Below are positions 10,317-20,346 of a stretch of DNA of 64,000 nucleotides, one piece after another. The notes below the pieces were generated by a model, which did not search any database, was not told the DNA's origin, and worked only from the letters and a program-made list of their open reading frames with translations. A program made the translations under genes and the position numbers. Position 1 is the stretch's first letter, and each line of letters begins with the position of its first letter. The DNA comes from Xanthomonas hortorum pv. pelargonii (lineage in GTDB: Bacteria > Pseudomonadota > Gammaproteobacteria > Xanthomonadales > Xanthomonadaceae), in the NCBI RefSeq assembly GCF_024499015.1, contig NZ_CP098604.1, positions 4,154,001 to 4,218,000 on the forward strand. Direction: 5' to 3'.

Positions 10317-10463
10317 TCAGCATCACCGGCATGGCCGTCGCGTAGATCGTCGAGCGGAGCGCTGCTGCCGCGGAATCGTGTAGCGCCATCCGGGACCAAT
10401 GGCATTCCCGCGCGCGGCGAGGCGCGCCGTAGGATGGGAGTCCCCCACGCCGCAGGATTTCGC

Positions 10464-12470
10464 ATGACCCCCACCGTGCGCCGATCGCTTACCGTTGCAC
10501 TGTCACTGGCGTGCGTTGCCGCGCCCGCACTTGCCGCTCCCGCACCAGCCAGTTCCGCAACCGCAGCACCCGCTCCGGCCAGCCATTTCGATCCGCTGGC
10601 CTTGTTTGCGCCACTGCAACTGCCCGATGCACCCAACGCCTACCGCAGCGGCAGCGGCGTACCCGGCCCGCTGTTCTGGCAGAACCGTGCGGATTACGAC
10701 CTGAAGGCCAGCATCGACCCGGCGACCCACACGCTCACCGGCGAGGCGGCGATCCGTTACACCAACCGCAGCCCCGACACGCTGGACGTGCTGTGGCTGC
10801 AGCTGGACCAGAACATCTATCGCGCCGATGCGCGCGCTGCCGCCAGCCGGCCATCGCGCCGCACCCAGTTCACCGACGGCATGCAGATCGCCAGCATCGA
10901 GATCGACGATGGCGGGCGCCGTCAGCCAGCCCACTTCGTCGTCGACGACACCCGTCTGCGCGTGGACCTGCCGCAGCCGCTGGCCGGGCAGGGCAAGGCG
11001 CTGACCGTGCATATCCGCTACCGCTACACGATTCCCGGTACCTGGGGCGGGCGTACCGCGTTCAGTGCCAGCAAGCAGGGCGAGATCTACGAGATTGCGC
11101 AGTGGTATCCGCGCATGGCGGTGTATGACGATCTGCGCGGCTGGGACACGCAGCCGTATCTGGGCTCGGAGTTCTATCTGGAATACGGCGATTTCGATTA
11201 CGCGGTGACCGTGCCGGAGGGCTTTCTGGTCGCCGGCTCCGGTGCGCTGACCAATCCGGCCGAGGTGCTCAGCCGCACCGAGCAGCAACGCCTGGAACAG
11301 GCACGCGGCAGCGATCGCACGGTGCTGATCCGCACGCCTGCCGAGGTGACTGCACGTGCGGCCAAGCCGACGGGCAAGGGCACCCAGACCTGGCGCTTCC
11401 ATATGGACCACACCCGTGACGTGGCGTTTGCTGCATCGCCTGCGTTCGTCTGGGATGCCGCGCGCATCAAGCTGCCGGGAGGCAAGCAGTCGCTGGCGAT
11501 GTCGGTGTATCCGCTGGAAGGTGTGGGCGCGGACAAGTGGAACCGCTCCACCGAATACGTCAAAGGTGCGATCGAACATTTCTCGCAGTGGTACCCGTAT
11601 CCGTGGCCGGCCGCGATCAATCTGGGCGGTTATGGCGCGGGCATGGAGTATCCGGGCATCGTTTTCGATGGTTTCGAAGACAGCGGCAAGGAGTTGTTCT
11701 GGATCACCGCGCACGAGATCGGCCATACCTGGTTTCCGATGATCGTCGGTTCCAACGAACGTCGTCATGCGTTCATGGATGAAGGCTTCAATACCTTTAT
11801 CGACGTGTACGCATCGGATGCCTTCAACAAGGGCGAATACGCGCCCAAGCGCGATTCGGAATATGCGCCCAAGGGTGGCAACCCGGTCGATGAAATCCTG
11901 CCGTTGCTGGCCGACACCAGCGCGCCGACGCTGATGGACAACGCCGATTCCACCAGCGAAAAATACCGCCATTCGCTGACTTACTTCAAAGGCGCGTTGG
12001 GGTTGGTGCTGTTGCGCGAGCAGATCCTGGGGCCGGAACGCTTCGATCCGGCCTTTCGCAAGTACATCGCCACCTGGGCCTACAAACATCCCACACCGTC
12101 GGATTTCTTCCGGCTGATGGAAAGCGAGAGCGGCGAAGACCTGGCCTGGTGGTGGCGCGGTTGGTATCTCAACAACTGGCAGCTGGATATGGGCATCAGC
12201 GCGGCGCATTACGTGGATCACGATCCTGCCAAGGGCGTGCAACTCACGCTGCGCAGCAGTCAGAAACTGGTGATGCCGGCCACCGTTCGCGTGGAGCTGG
12301 CCGACGGCAGCCACCTCGACCGTCGCGTGCCGGTGGAAACCTGGCTGCAGAACACCGCGCCCACGCTGACGCTGCCGACCACACAGAAAGTGCTGCATGT
12401 GCGACTGGATCCGGATCACGTGTTGCCCGATGCACAGCGGGGCGACAACCAGCTGGACGTGATCGGCTAG
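10464..12470 (+). CDS. secreted M1-family zinc metallopeptidase
   Basis: 668 aa protein with an N-terminal signal peptide (MTPTVRRSLTVALSLACVAA, cleavage probably after ALA). The gluzincin site HEIGH is at residues 417-421 with the third zinc ligand Glu at 440 (HEXXH-X18-E, within RRHAFMDEGFNTF). The exopeptidase motif is the variant GAGMEYPG instead of GAMEN. N-terminal beta domain and C-terminal helical domain follow the M1 plan. Likely periplasmic or exported, trimming peptides. The ATG at 10464 follows AGGA at 10454-10457. Confidence 0.9.
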   Translation: MTPTVRRSLTVALSLACVAAPALAAPAPASSATAAPAPASHFDPLALFAPLQLPDAPNAYRSGSGVPGPLFWQNRADYDLKASIDPATHTLTGEAAIRYTNRSPDTLDVLWLQLDQNIYRADARAAASRPSRRTQFTDGMQIASIEIDDGGRRQPAHFVVDDTRLRVDLPQPLAGQGKALTVHIRYRYTIPGTWGGRTAFSASKQGEIYEIAQWYPRMAVYDDLRGWDTQPYLGSEFYLEYGDFDYAVTVPEGFLVAGSGALTNPAEVLSRTEQQRLEQARGSDRTVLIRTPAEVTARAAKPTGKGTQTWRFHMDHTRDVAFAASPAFVWDAARIKLPGGKQSLAMSVYPLEGVGADKWNRSTEYVKGAIEHFSQWYPYPWPAAINLGGYGAGMEYPGIVFDGFEDSGKELFWITAHEIGHTWFPMIVGSNERRHAFMDEGFNTFIDVYASDAFNKGEYAPKRDSEYAPKGGNPVDEILPLLADTSAPTLMDNADSTSEKYRHSLTYFKGALGLVLLREQILGPERFDPAFRKYIATWAYKHPTPSDFFRLMESESGEDLAWWWRGWYLNNWQLDMGISAAHYVDHDPAKGVQLTLRSSQKLVMPATVRVELADGSHLDRRVPVETWLQNTAPTLTLPTTQKVLHVRLDPDHVLPDAQRGDNQLDVIG

Positions 12471-13265
12471 CGGCGCCGATGCAATCGTCCGCGCTGCAAC
12501 GGCGCGGATGAGCGAAGTGCAGCACACGACAGAGGCATGCCGAATAACGGCGCAATCGATTTCAGCGATTGTGTCGTTTTTCGTATCTGCTTGCATGGCC
12601 ATCGACCCTGCGCGTTGCTGTAGCGGATGTGCTCGCATGGTTGCGCGATGTTGTTGCCTTGCAGCGTCAACAGCGCCGTTGTGCCGCGCTTGCGTCGTGC
12701 GATCGCAGTAACACTTTGCGCAACTTTTGAAAGCGGCGTTGTGGCGATCATCGCCCCGGCATGAAGCGCCAATACCAAAGCGCAATCACTGCAGTCGCTG
12801 CTGATAACGCTTACAGCCACGGCAGGTCTGCGTATGCCGTACGGGCTCAAGCGCGCGTGTTGTTGAGTGTCTGGATGTGTCACCGCATGTTTGTTGCAAC
12901 GCAGGGTGACAAGCACCGACACGCATGACTAGTCTGCGCCGCGTGGTAGCGCTATCACGCTTGATGGAGCGGTAGCAGCCGATTGAACGCCGTGGCGCAC
13001 AGGGGCTGCGGCGGCAATAGATCCAAGGGTAGGGAAGGCAGTCGCAGGTGCTGTACAGATCGTCGCAGGCAGCGTCCGTCATGGACGTGGCACGCACACG
13101 GTCGGCATCAGGGGGATCCGCCGTTGGTTCGATGCGGGGGATCAGATGACGTTCTGCAACGGAAGGTATGTCGCGTGCCATGCAAGGCGCGTGGCCAGAC
13201 AGTCGCCGCGTCGCATTCCGCGACCACGGCCGTGGGTGTTGGACTCCAGACCCGAGGATAGATCG
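12471..13265. other. long non-coding region upstream of the TonB receptor
   Basis: About 795 bases with no convincing gene; a very long minus-strand frame here and across the receptor is a compositional shadow. It carries the LacI-type operator at 12943-12958. The final stretch just before the receptor contains a GAGGA Shine-Dalgarno-like sequence near 13253. Confidence 0.6.
12943..12958. promoter_or_regulatory. LacI-family operator-like palindrome
   Basis: GTGGTAGCGCTATCAC is a 16-bp palindrome with one mismatch, centred on the CG step typical of LacI/GalR-family operators. It differs at one position from the 14-bp xyl-box TGGTAGCGCTAACA described for Xanthomonas carbohydrate loci. It lies about 310 bases before the TonB receptor start. 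No LacI-type regulator is encoded in the window, so control would come from elsewhere. Confidence 0.6.
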
Positions 13266-16200
13266 ATGCGTCGTACGTTGAGCAATTTCAAGTCCAAGGC
13301 CATGTTCACCTTCGTCGGTGGCCTGTTGGTCATCAATCCGGCCTTTGCGCAGGACGTTCCCGCGCCGCCAGTGCCGCCGCCGCAATCCAGCGCGCAAACC
13401 GCCACCACGCTCGATGCGGTCAACGTGACCGGCATTCGCAGCAGCCTGGATCAATCGATGGGCATCAAGCGCGATGCCGCAGGCGTGGTGGATGCGATCA
13501 GCGCCGAAGACATCGGCAAATTTCCCGATACCAACCTGGCCGAGTCGTTGCAACGCATCACCGGTATCTCGATCGAACGCCGCGATGGCGAAGGCGCGCA
13601 GGTCACCGCGCGCGGCTTCGGCCCGCAGTTCAATACGGTCACGCTCAACGGCCGGCTGATTCCCGGTGCCGACGCATTTGGCGCACCCGGCCAGACGCCA
13701 ATCGGCGGCGTGGATGTGGGCACGCGCGCCTTCAACTTCGCCCAGCTCGCCTCCGAGGCCATCACCGGGATCGAGGTCTACAAGACCAGCCGCGCCACCG
13801 CGCCCAGCGGCGGGATCGGCGCGACCATCAACATCCAGACCGACAAGCCGTTCAATCATGAGGGTGTGGTGGCCAATACCGGCGCCAAGATGGTGTCCGA
13901 CCGTTCGCAGCCGTTCGGCGATTCGCTCACCCCGGAAGTGTCGGGCATTTTCAGCTATACCAATCCCGACAAGACCTTCGGGATCGGCTTGAGCGGTAGT
14001 TATCAAAAGCGCCATGGCGGCTCGGTGCAGGCCACCGAAAACACCTGGAACATCCAGCGCTGGACAGGGACCGACCCGGCGCTGCGCCCGGATGCGGTGG
14101 TGACCAACGCACCGGCGATCGGCCAGTTGTACGGCATGCCCAACGACCTGCGTTATGCGTTCGCCGATTTCCAGCGCGAGCGCACCAACGGCCAGGCAGT
14201 GGTGCAGTTCGCACCCAGCGACAGCCTCACCTTGACCCTGGATTACACCTATTCGTCCAACGAGATCCGCGAAGAGCGCGGCGAGCAGGGCATCTGGTTG
14301 CAACGCGCCAACAGCTTTACCGATCTGACCTTCGATACCGGCCAGGCGGTGGCAACGCCGATCTATCTGCGCGATGTGCCCAACGGTGCCAAGGACTTCG
14401 GCATGGAGCAGCAGCGCAACGAGCAGAAGTACACGCTCGGTTCGCTGGGGTTCAATGCCGATTGGCAGGTGAGCGACCGCTTCCAGTTGTCGTTCGATGC
14501 GCATAACTCGAAAACCAAGAGCATGCCCAACGACCCGGTCACCGGCGGCAGTGCCACCTACTTCAGCTTCGCCGGCACCAACAACTGCGTCAACGGCCCG
14601 TCCTGCGGCGGTCAATGGGGGCAGGAGCTGTCGTTCAACAATTCCTTGCCGATCGGCGCACGCACCTGGTATCCCACCGCTGCCGATTCCCTGGCTGGCA
14701 CCAACGGTGTGGTCAATCCGGACTTCACCCCCGCCGAGCTCGGCTCGCAGGTGCTGCGTATCTACTATCAATCGCAGGTGACCGAGATCAAGGAAGGGCG
14801 CATGGATGGCACCTTCGACTTCGATGACGGCCGCTTTCAGTTCGGCGTGAGCAGCGCCAACACCACCATGAACCGGCTCACCAGCGACACCAACTCCACG
14901 CTTGGCGATTGGAGTGTGGCCAATGCCGGCAACGAGCCCGGCATGCAGGCGTTGCTGCGGCCGGTGAGCATTACCGGCATGTTCAAGGACTTCAACGCCA
15001 ACGGTGCGGCGCCCAATGCCTGGCGCGGCGATGCCGATCAGCTGGCCCTGTGGGGTGGCAGCCAGTACGGCGCCACCACCCGCTACAACCCGAACTACAG
15101 CGCCGATAACCAGGTGGAAGAGAAGACCCGCGCCGCCTACGTGCAGTTGGAACTGAAGGGCGATATCTCCGGCATGACCACCAACACACGGCTGGGCTTG
15201 CGTTACGAGCGCACCGATGTGGAATCCACCTCGCAGGTGGCCACGCCCACTGCGTTGCTCTGGCAGGCCAACAACGACTTCCAGTTGTTGCGCTCCACCG
15301 AGCTGCAGCCCTTCAGCGAAAAGACCAGCTACAACTACATCCTGCCCAATCTCGACTTCAGCATCGACATCACCGATCAGCTGAAAGGACGCGCCTCGTT
15401 TGGCCAGACCATTGCGCGTGCGCCCTACAACAATCTGATTGCCGGTCCAACGCCGAATACACCGAGCGGTTCGATCCTGATCAACCCCTCCACCCGTGCC
15501 TCCGGCAGCTCGCAGAGCCCGACGCTGGATCCGCTGGAATCGGACAACCTGGATCTGGCACTGGAATGGTATTTCGCCGACGCCAGCTATGTGTCGGCCA
15601 CATTCTGGAACAAGCGCGTCAGCAACTTCATCGGCAACACGGTGTCGCGCGAATCGCTGTATAGGCTGACCGATCCCACCTCGGGGCCGGATGCGCAATC
15701 GGCCCTGGCCTTCCTGCAGAGCGGTGCCTGCGCTGCGCAGGTTGGCGCCTCCGGTAACGACGTTGCGGGCGCCTGCTCGGCCAACGACACCTCGCTGTTC
15801 GCGGCGATGGCGTTGTTGCGCAACGCCGCGGCCACCGGTGGATTGGCCGCCTATAACGGCAGTTCCGCGCAGAGTCTGGCCCTGGAGAATGCCTACGACA
15901 TCGTTGGCAATGCCTCCGACCCGCTGTATCAGTTCGATGTGTCGCGGCCGGTCAACCAGAACAAGGCCAACATCCATGGTTGGGAACTGGGCGGGCAGTA
16001 CTTCTTCGACACCACTGGCTTCGGTATCTACGCCAACTACACCATCGTCGAAGGCGATGTGGGCTTCGACAACACCGTGATCGATCGCGACCAGTTCGCA
16101 CTGCTCGGTTTGAGCGACACCGCAAACGCCATGCTGATGTACGAAAAGTACGGTTGGAGCGCACGTCTGGCCTGGAACTGGCGCGACGAGTATCTGATCG

Positions 16201-16424
16201 CGGCAAACCAGGATGGCGCCAACCGCAATCCTTACTACGTCGAGGCCTACCAGCAGTGGGACCTGAGCGTGAGCTACAGCTTCAGCAAGCAGCTGTCGGT
16301 GGGCTTTGAGGCGATCAACCTGACTGGCGAAGACGTGCGTTGGCATGGGCGTTCTGACAAGCAGATGATCCGCCTGATCGACCAGCAACCGCGTTACACG
16401 CTGGGTGTGCGTTATGCGTTTTGA
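13266..16424 (+). CDS. TonB-dependent outer-membrane receptor
   Basis: 1052 aa with a signal peptide ending AFA (about residue 33). The plug domain has the typical run IGKFPDTNLAESLQRITGIS, IERRDGEGAQVTARGFGPQ and the GGIGATINIQT segment; the C-terminal 800 residues are an alternating beta-barrel ending in aromatic-rich YTLGVRYAF. It belongs to the Xanthomonas/Caulobacter TonB receptor group that imports plant-derived carbohydrates or related substrates. The start at 13266 is chosen for its signal peptide and upstream GAGGA. The downstream SapC/cupin/halogenase genes are its usual companions. Confidence 0.94.
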   Translation: MRRTLSNFKSKAMFTFVGGLLVINPAFAQDVPAPPVPPPQSSAQTATTLDAVNVTGIRSSLDQSMGIKRDAAGVVDAISAEDIGKFPDTNLAESLQRITGISIERRDGEGAQVTARGFGPQFNTVTLNGRLIPGADAFGAPGQTPIGGVDVGTRAFNFAQLASEAITGIEVYKTSRATAPSGGIGATINIQTDKPFNHEGVVANTGAKMVSDRSQPFGDSLTPEVSGIFSYTNPDKTFGIGLSGSYQKRHGGSVQATENTWNIQRWTGTDPALRPDAVVTNAPAIGQLYGMPNDLRYAFADFQRERTNGQAVVQFAPSDSLTLTLDYTYSSNEIREERGEQGIWLQRANSFTDLTFDTGQAVATPIYLRDVPNGAKDFGMEQQRNEQKYTLGSLGFNADWQVSDRFQLSFDAHNSKTKSMPNDPVTGGSATYFSFAGTNNCVNGPSCGGQWGQELSFNNSLPIGARTWYPTAADSLAGTNGVVNPDFTPAELGSQVLRIYYQSQVTEIKEGRMDGTFDFDDGRFQFGVSSANTTMNRLTSDTNSTLGDWSVANAGNEPGMQALLRPVSITGMFKDFNANGAAPNAWRGDADQLALWGGSQYGATTRYNPNYSADNQVEEKTRAAYVQLELKGDISGMTTNTRLGLRYERTDVESTSQVATPTALLWQANNDFQLLRSTELQPFSEKTSYNYILPNLDFSIDITDQLKGRASFGQTIARAPYNNLIAGPTPNTPSGSILINPSTRASGSSQSPTLDPLESDNLDLALEWYFADASYVSATFWNKRVSNFIGNTVSRESLYRLTDPTSGPDAQSALAFLQSGACAAQVGASGNDVAGACSANDTSLFAAMALLRNAAATGGLAAYNGSSAQSLALENAYDIVGNASDPLYQFDVSRPVNQNKANIHGWELGGQYFFDTTGFGIYANYTIVEGDVGFDNTVIDRDQFALLGLSDTANAMLMYEKYGWSARLAWNWRDEYLIAANQDGANRNPYYVEAYQQWDLSVSYSFSKQLSVGFEAINLTGEDVRWHGRSDKQMIRLIDQQPRYTLGVRYAF

Positions 16425-16873
16425 GCGCGACTGACAAGCCGCTGCGCGCACCTCAGGTGCGCGCTGGCCGGTGTGCGGCGGGGTGGAAATGCCCGCGCAC
16501 ATGCTGCTCAGAGTGCACCGTTCGTGCGCTCTGATAGCCGCCATTGGCGTCGGTTGGCTGCTCCATGCAGGTGGATTGAGTCGTGATGTCTGCGCGGCCA
16601 CTGGTCCGGCTGGCGGCCGCGACCGCACTGCCGGGCCGGATGCCCAGACGCATCCGCTGCAATCGCCGACACGCAAACTGCAACCAGCACGATGGTGGCT
16701 AGGGCATCACCGTGACGCTGGCTCTGCAGGTCTGCCACCAATGCTGCTGTGCCGCTTGCCGGCCCCCTGCTTTTTGGCAATGCTCGACACCAGCAGGCAT
16801 CGCATGTCGCCGCATGATCAATTCATATCCCCGCAATGCCGTGATCCATTGCGGATGACCGCTGGAGTTCTAG
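16425..16873. other. intergenic region between TonB receptor and SapC gene
   Basis: 449 bases without a supportable gene. It holds an inverted repeat at 16444-16464 (arms GCGCGCACCT and AGGTGCGCGC around one base) just behind the receptor stop, possibly a transcription terminator or processing hairpin, although no T-tract follows. A GGAG precedes the SapC start. Confidence 0.5.
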
Positions 16874-17635
16874 ATGACGCGATACGCAGTGCTCAACAAC
16901 GTGGCGCATCACGACATCCGCGTCATCCTGCGCTTTGGCGCCGAGTTCGGCGATGCGCTCGGCCTGGTGCCGGCCTTCGTCACCGAATTCGCCGAGCTGC
17001 AACGCGAATACCCGCTGTTTTTTCGCAAGGATCCTGCCACCGGCGCCTACCAGGCGGTGGCGCTGCTGGGCTTTGCACAGGACGAGAATCTGTTTCTGCA
17101 GGATGGCCGCTGGACTGCCAGTTACCTGCCGGGCATCGTCGCCAAGGGGCCGTTTCTGATCGGTTTCCAGGAGCAGCGCATCGACGGTGCCCTGGTGCAG
17201 GAGCCGGTGATCCATGTCGATCTGGAGCACCCGCGCGTCAGCCGCGACGAGGGCGAAGCGGTGTTTCTGCCGCAGGGCGGTCATAGCCCGTATCTGGAGC
17301 ACATCATCAGTGTGCTGCGTGGCATTCGCGACGGTGTGGATGCCGGTCAGGCGATGGCGGCCGCCTTCGATGCGCTGGGGCTGATTCAGCCAGTGCAACT
17401 GGACGTGACGCTGGATGCCGCCCACGCCACCCATCTGCAAGGCCTGTTCGCGATCGACCGCGAGCGACTGGCTGCACTCGATGCGCAGGCGCTGCATCAA
17501 CTGCACCAGGCCGGTTATCTGGAAGGCGCATTCTTGATGCTGGCATCGCTGCACAACGTGCGCCGGTTGATGGCAGAGAAACAGCGCCGACTGCAGCAGA
17601 TGCAGGCCGCGCCCGCTACTGAAGCGTATGCCTGA
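16874..17635 (+). CDS. SapC-family protein
   Basis: 253 aa protein of the SapC family, named after a Campylobacter S-layer-associated gene but commonly found beside TonB receptors in Xanthomonas and Caulobacter. Landmarks: the N-terminal HHDIRVILRFGAEFGDALG, the EYPLFFRKDPATGAYQAVAL region and LFLQDGRWTASYLPG followed by a PFLIGFQ stretch. No signal peptide or membrane segment is visible, so it is probably cytoplasmic. The biochemical role is unknown. Its last codons overlap the start of the cupin-like gene. Confidence 0.87.
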   Translation: MTRYAVLNNVAHHDIRVILRFGAEFGDALGLVPAFVTEFAELQREYPLFFRKDPATGAYQAVALLGFAQDENLFLQDGRWTASYLPGIVAKGPFLIGFQEQRIDGALVQEPVIHVDLEHPRVSRDEGEAVFLPQGGHSPYLEHIISVLRGIRDGVDAGQAMAAAFDALGLIQPVQLDVTLDAAHATHLQGLFAIDRERLAALDAQALHQLHQAGYLEGAFLMLASLHNVRRLMAEKQRRLQQMQAAPATEAYA

Positions 17636-18689
17636 GCGCATGGCTGTGAGCGCCTCCATCATGTCTTCAATCGCCGCAATTGCGCCCATCGCAGAGCGTA
17701 CAGACTGCCGACCTGACGCGCTGCCGCTTTCTGCGCTCTGCGCTGCCGCCGAACCAGTGGTAGTGCGTGGCATCGCATGCGACTGGTCACTGGTGCAGGC
17801 CGGGCTGCGCAGCCCCCACGAGGCGATGGCGGTGCTGCGCGCGCACGACAGTGGACATGCCTTGCAGTATTCCCATGGCGGCCCGGAAATCGCCAGCCGG
17901 CCGTTTTACACCGACGACTGCAGTGCGCTGAATTTCGACGTGCAGCGTGGCACGCTGAGCACCTTGCTGGAGGCCATCGCCTCGCATTGCGATGACCCAC
18001 AGCCGCCCACGTATTATCTGGCATCGTTGCCGGTCGACAACCACCTGCCCGGCCTGCGCGCCAGCAACGATCTGGATTTGTCCGCCAGCGGCATCGCCGT
18101 GCAGCCGAGCATCTGGATCGGCAATCGCGTCATTGCCTCGTGTCATTACGACGCGCCCAACAACCTGGCGTGCTGCGCAGTGGGGCAGCGCCGCTTTACG
18201 CTGTTTCCGCCAGAGCAGGTGGCCAACCTGTATCCCGGTCCGCTGGATCCCACGCCGGGCGGGCAGGTAGTGAGCATGGTGGATATCGCCAACCCGGATC
18301 TGCAGCGTTATCCGCGATTTGCCGCTGCGCTGGCGCATGCGCGCACCACCGTGCTGGAACCGGGCGATGCGTTGTTCATTCCCAGCATGTGGTGGCATCA
18401 CGTGCAATCGCTGCAGCCGTTCAATGTGCTGGTCAACTACTGGTGGAGCAGCGCACCCGCACAGTTGCCGGCACCAATGCCTGCGCTGTATCACGCGCTA
18501 TGGGCGATTCGTGACCGGCCCGCGTCCGAAAAAGACGCCTGGCGCGCGTTGTTCGATTACTACGTCTTCGGTCCTGCCGAGCGTGCTGGCGAACATCTGC
18601 CCGAACAGGCGCGACATGCGTTGGGCCCGATCGATCCCACGCTCGCGCGACAACTGCGCGCGATGTTGATCGGCAGGCTAAATCGCTGA
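17628..18689 (+). CDS. cupin-like (JmjC-related) protein
   Basis: Up to 353 aa Cupin_8/JmjC-like double-stranded beta-helix protein. The predicted iron ligands are the H-x-D pair in SCHYDAPNN and the distal His in MWWHHVQSL, the pattern of Fe(II)/2-oxoglutarate-type hydroxylases. A catalytic activity is inferred from the family only. The ATG at 17628 overlaps the SapC stop; ATGs at 17640 and 17661 are plausible. Gene order (receptor, SapC, cupin, halogenase) suggests a shared role with the TonB receptor. Confidence 0.82.
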   Translation: MPERMAVSASIMSSIAAIAPIAERTDCRPDALPLSALCAAAEPVVVRGIACDWSLVQAGLRSPHEAMAVLRAHDSGHALQYSHGGPEIASRPFYTDDCSALNFDVQRGTLSTLLEAIASHCDDPQPPTYYLASLPVDNHLPGLRASNDLDLSASGIAVQPSIWIGNRVIASCHYDAPNNLACCAVGQRRFTLFPPEQVANLYPGPLDPTPGGQVVSMVDIANPDLQRYPRFAAALAHARTTVLEPGDALFIPSMWWHHVQSLQPFNVLVNYWWSSAPAQLPAPMPALYHALWAIRDRPASEKDAWRALFDYYVFGPAERAGEHLPEQARHALGPIDPTLARQLRAMLIGRLNR

Positions 18690-18729
18690 TGATCGATACC
18701 GCCCCAAGCCCATCCCACAGGAGTGCGCA

Positions 18730-20346
18730 GTGACCCAGGCCCGGATTCGCAAGGTCGTCATCGTCGGTGGCGGCACCGCCGGCTGGATCGCCGCCTGCGC
18801 GCTATCGCACCAGTTCCGCGAGCTGCTTGAGATCACCCTGGTCGAGTCCGAGCAGATCGGCACCGTGGGCGTGGGCGAGTCCACGGTGCCGCCGATCCGC
18901 ACCTTTCATCGTTTCCTGCAGATCGACGAGCAGGAGTTTCTGCGCGCAGTGGCCGGCACCTTCAAATTGTCGATCTCCTTCGAGCATTGGCGTCGCCAGG
19001 GCGAGCGCTATATCCATCCGTTCGGTATCACCGGGCAAAGCACGCTGGTGTGCGCCTTCCATCACCTCTGGCTGGAAAGTCAGCGGCGTGGCATGCCTGG
19101 CACGTTCGGCGATTACTGTCTGGAAACCGTGGCCTCGCGCGTGGATCGCTTCGCACTGTTGCGCGAGCCTGCGGTCAATTACGCCTACCATCTCGACGCG
19201 GCGTTGTATGCCAAGTTTCTGCGCGCACGCAGCGAAGCGTTTGGCGTCAGGCGCATCGAGGGAAAGATCCAGCAAGTGACCCTGCAACCGGACAGCGGGG
19301 ACGTCGCCACGCTGGTGCTGGAAGACGGGCAGGTCCTCGATGGCGATCTGTTTATCGATTGCAGCGGTTTTCGCGGCTTACTGATCGAGCAGGCACTGCA
19401 CACCGGCTACGAAGACTGGAGCCACTGGTTGCCGTGCGACCGCGCGGTGGCGGTGCAGACAGAAGCCGCCGGTCCGCCAGTGCCATACACCCGCGCGATC
19501 GCGCACGAGGCCGGCTGGCGCTGGCATATCCCGCTGCAGCATCGTGTCGGCAACGGCCTGGTGTTTTCAAGTCGCCATCTCTCCGATGACGAAGCCCACG
19601 CCAAGCTGCTGCGCGACGCGGCTGCGCCTGCGCTCAAGGATCCCTGGCTGGTGCCGTTCCGCACCGGCCGCCGGCTTAAGGCCTGGAACAAGAATGTGGT
19701 GTCGCTGGGCCTGGCCAGCGGCTTTATCGAACCGCTGGAATCCACCAGCATCCATCTCACCATCGCCGCGGTGGTGCGCTTGATCAGCTTGTTCCCCGCA
19801 GACGGCATCGCACCCTCGCAGGTGCAACTGTTCAACGACATCAGCCGCACCGAAATGGAACACGTGCGCGACTTCATCATCCTGCATTACCACGCCACCC
19901 AGCGCGACGAACCGCTATGGCGCCAATGCCGTGAGATGGAACTGCCCGAATCGCTTGCCTTGCGCCTACGCGCCTGGCGCGAACGCGCGCATGCCTGGCA
20001 AGGCGCCGATGAATTGTTTCGCGTCGACTCCTGGACCCACGTGTTGATGGGGCAGGGCATCATCCCTGCGCAGCATCACCCGCTGGCGCGCGCAGTGTCC
20101 GATCGCGATCTGCATCGCCTGCTGGACGGCATCGCGCAGCCGATCCAGCGCGCTGTGGAACAGATGCCATCGCAGCAGGCGTTTATCGATGCGTACTGCA
20201 AAGCTGGCGCAAGCGTGTGGGGGCCTGCGCAGCCCGGTTGTGGCGTAGTGCCCATCTGGCAAGCTACAACCGCATCAAATCCTTGCCGACCACGATCGGC
20301 CCGGCATAGTGCTTGCGCGCGCCCTCGCTCCACATCGCATCGGTGA
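18730..20346 (+). CDS. flavin-dependent tryptophan halogenase-family protein
   Basis: 538 aa from a GTG start at 18730 with GGAG about seven bases upstream. It has the FAD-binding GGGTAGW (residues 13-19), the GESTVPPIR motif, a Lys at residue 79 matching the catalytic Lys79 of PrnA-type halogenases, the WRWHIP halogenase signature near residues 263-268, and EPLEST with Glu337. All known catalytic residues thus appear present, but family members next to TonB receptors may act on other substrates. The last roughly 28 codons run across the 3' end of the converging gene. Confidence 0.87.
   Translation: MTQARIRKVVIVGGGTAGWIAACALSHQFRELLEITLVESEQIGTVGVGESTVPPIRTFHRFLQIDEQEFLRAVAGTFKLSISFEHWRRQGERYIHPFGITGQSTLVCAFHHLWLESQRRGMPGTFGDYCLETVASRVDRFALLREPAVNYAYHLDAALYAKFLRARSEAFGVRRIEGKIQQVTLQPDSGDVATLVLEDGQVLDGDLFIDCSGFRGLLIEQALHTGYEDWSHWLPCDRAVAVQTEAAGPPVPYTRAIAHEAGWRWHIPLQHRVGNGLVFSSRHLSDDEAHAKLLRDAAAPALKDPWLVPFRTGRRLKAWNKNVVSLGLASGFIEPLESTSIHLTIAAVVRLISLFPADGIAPSQVQLFNDISRTEMEHVRDFIILHYHATQRDEPLWRQCREMELPESLALRLRAWRERAHAWQGADELFRVDSWTHVLMGQGIIPAQHHPLARAVSDRDLHRLLDGIAQPIQRAVEQMPSQQAFIDAYCKAGASVWGPAQPGCGVVPIWQATTASNPCRPRSARHSACARPRSTSHR

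Noticed and set aside
12786..16676. 1296-codon minus-strand open frame across the TonB receptor
   Set aside because: It is a compositional shadow of the GC-rich receptor gene on the other strand; no domain, signal peptide or start context supports it.
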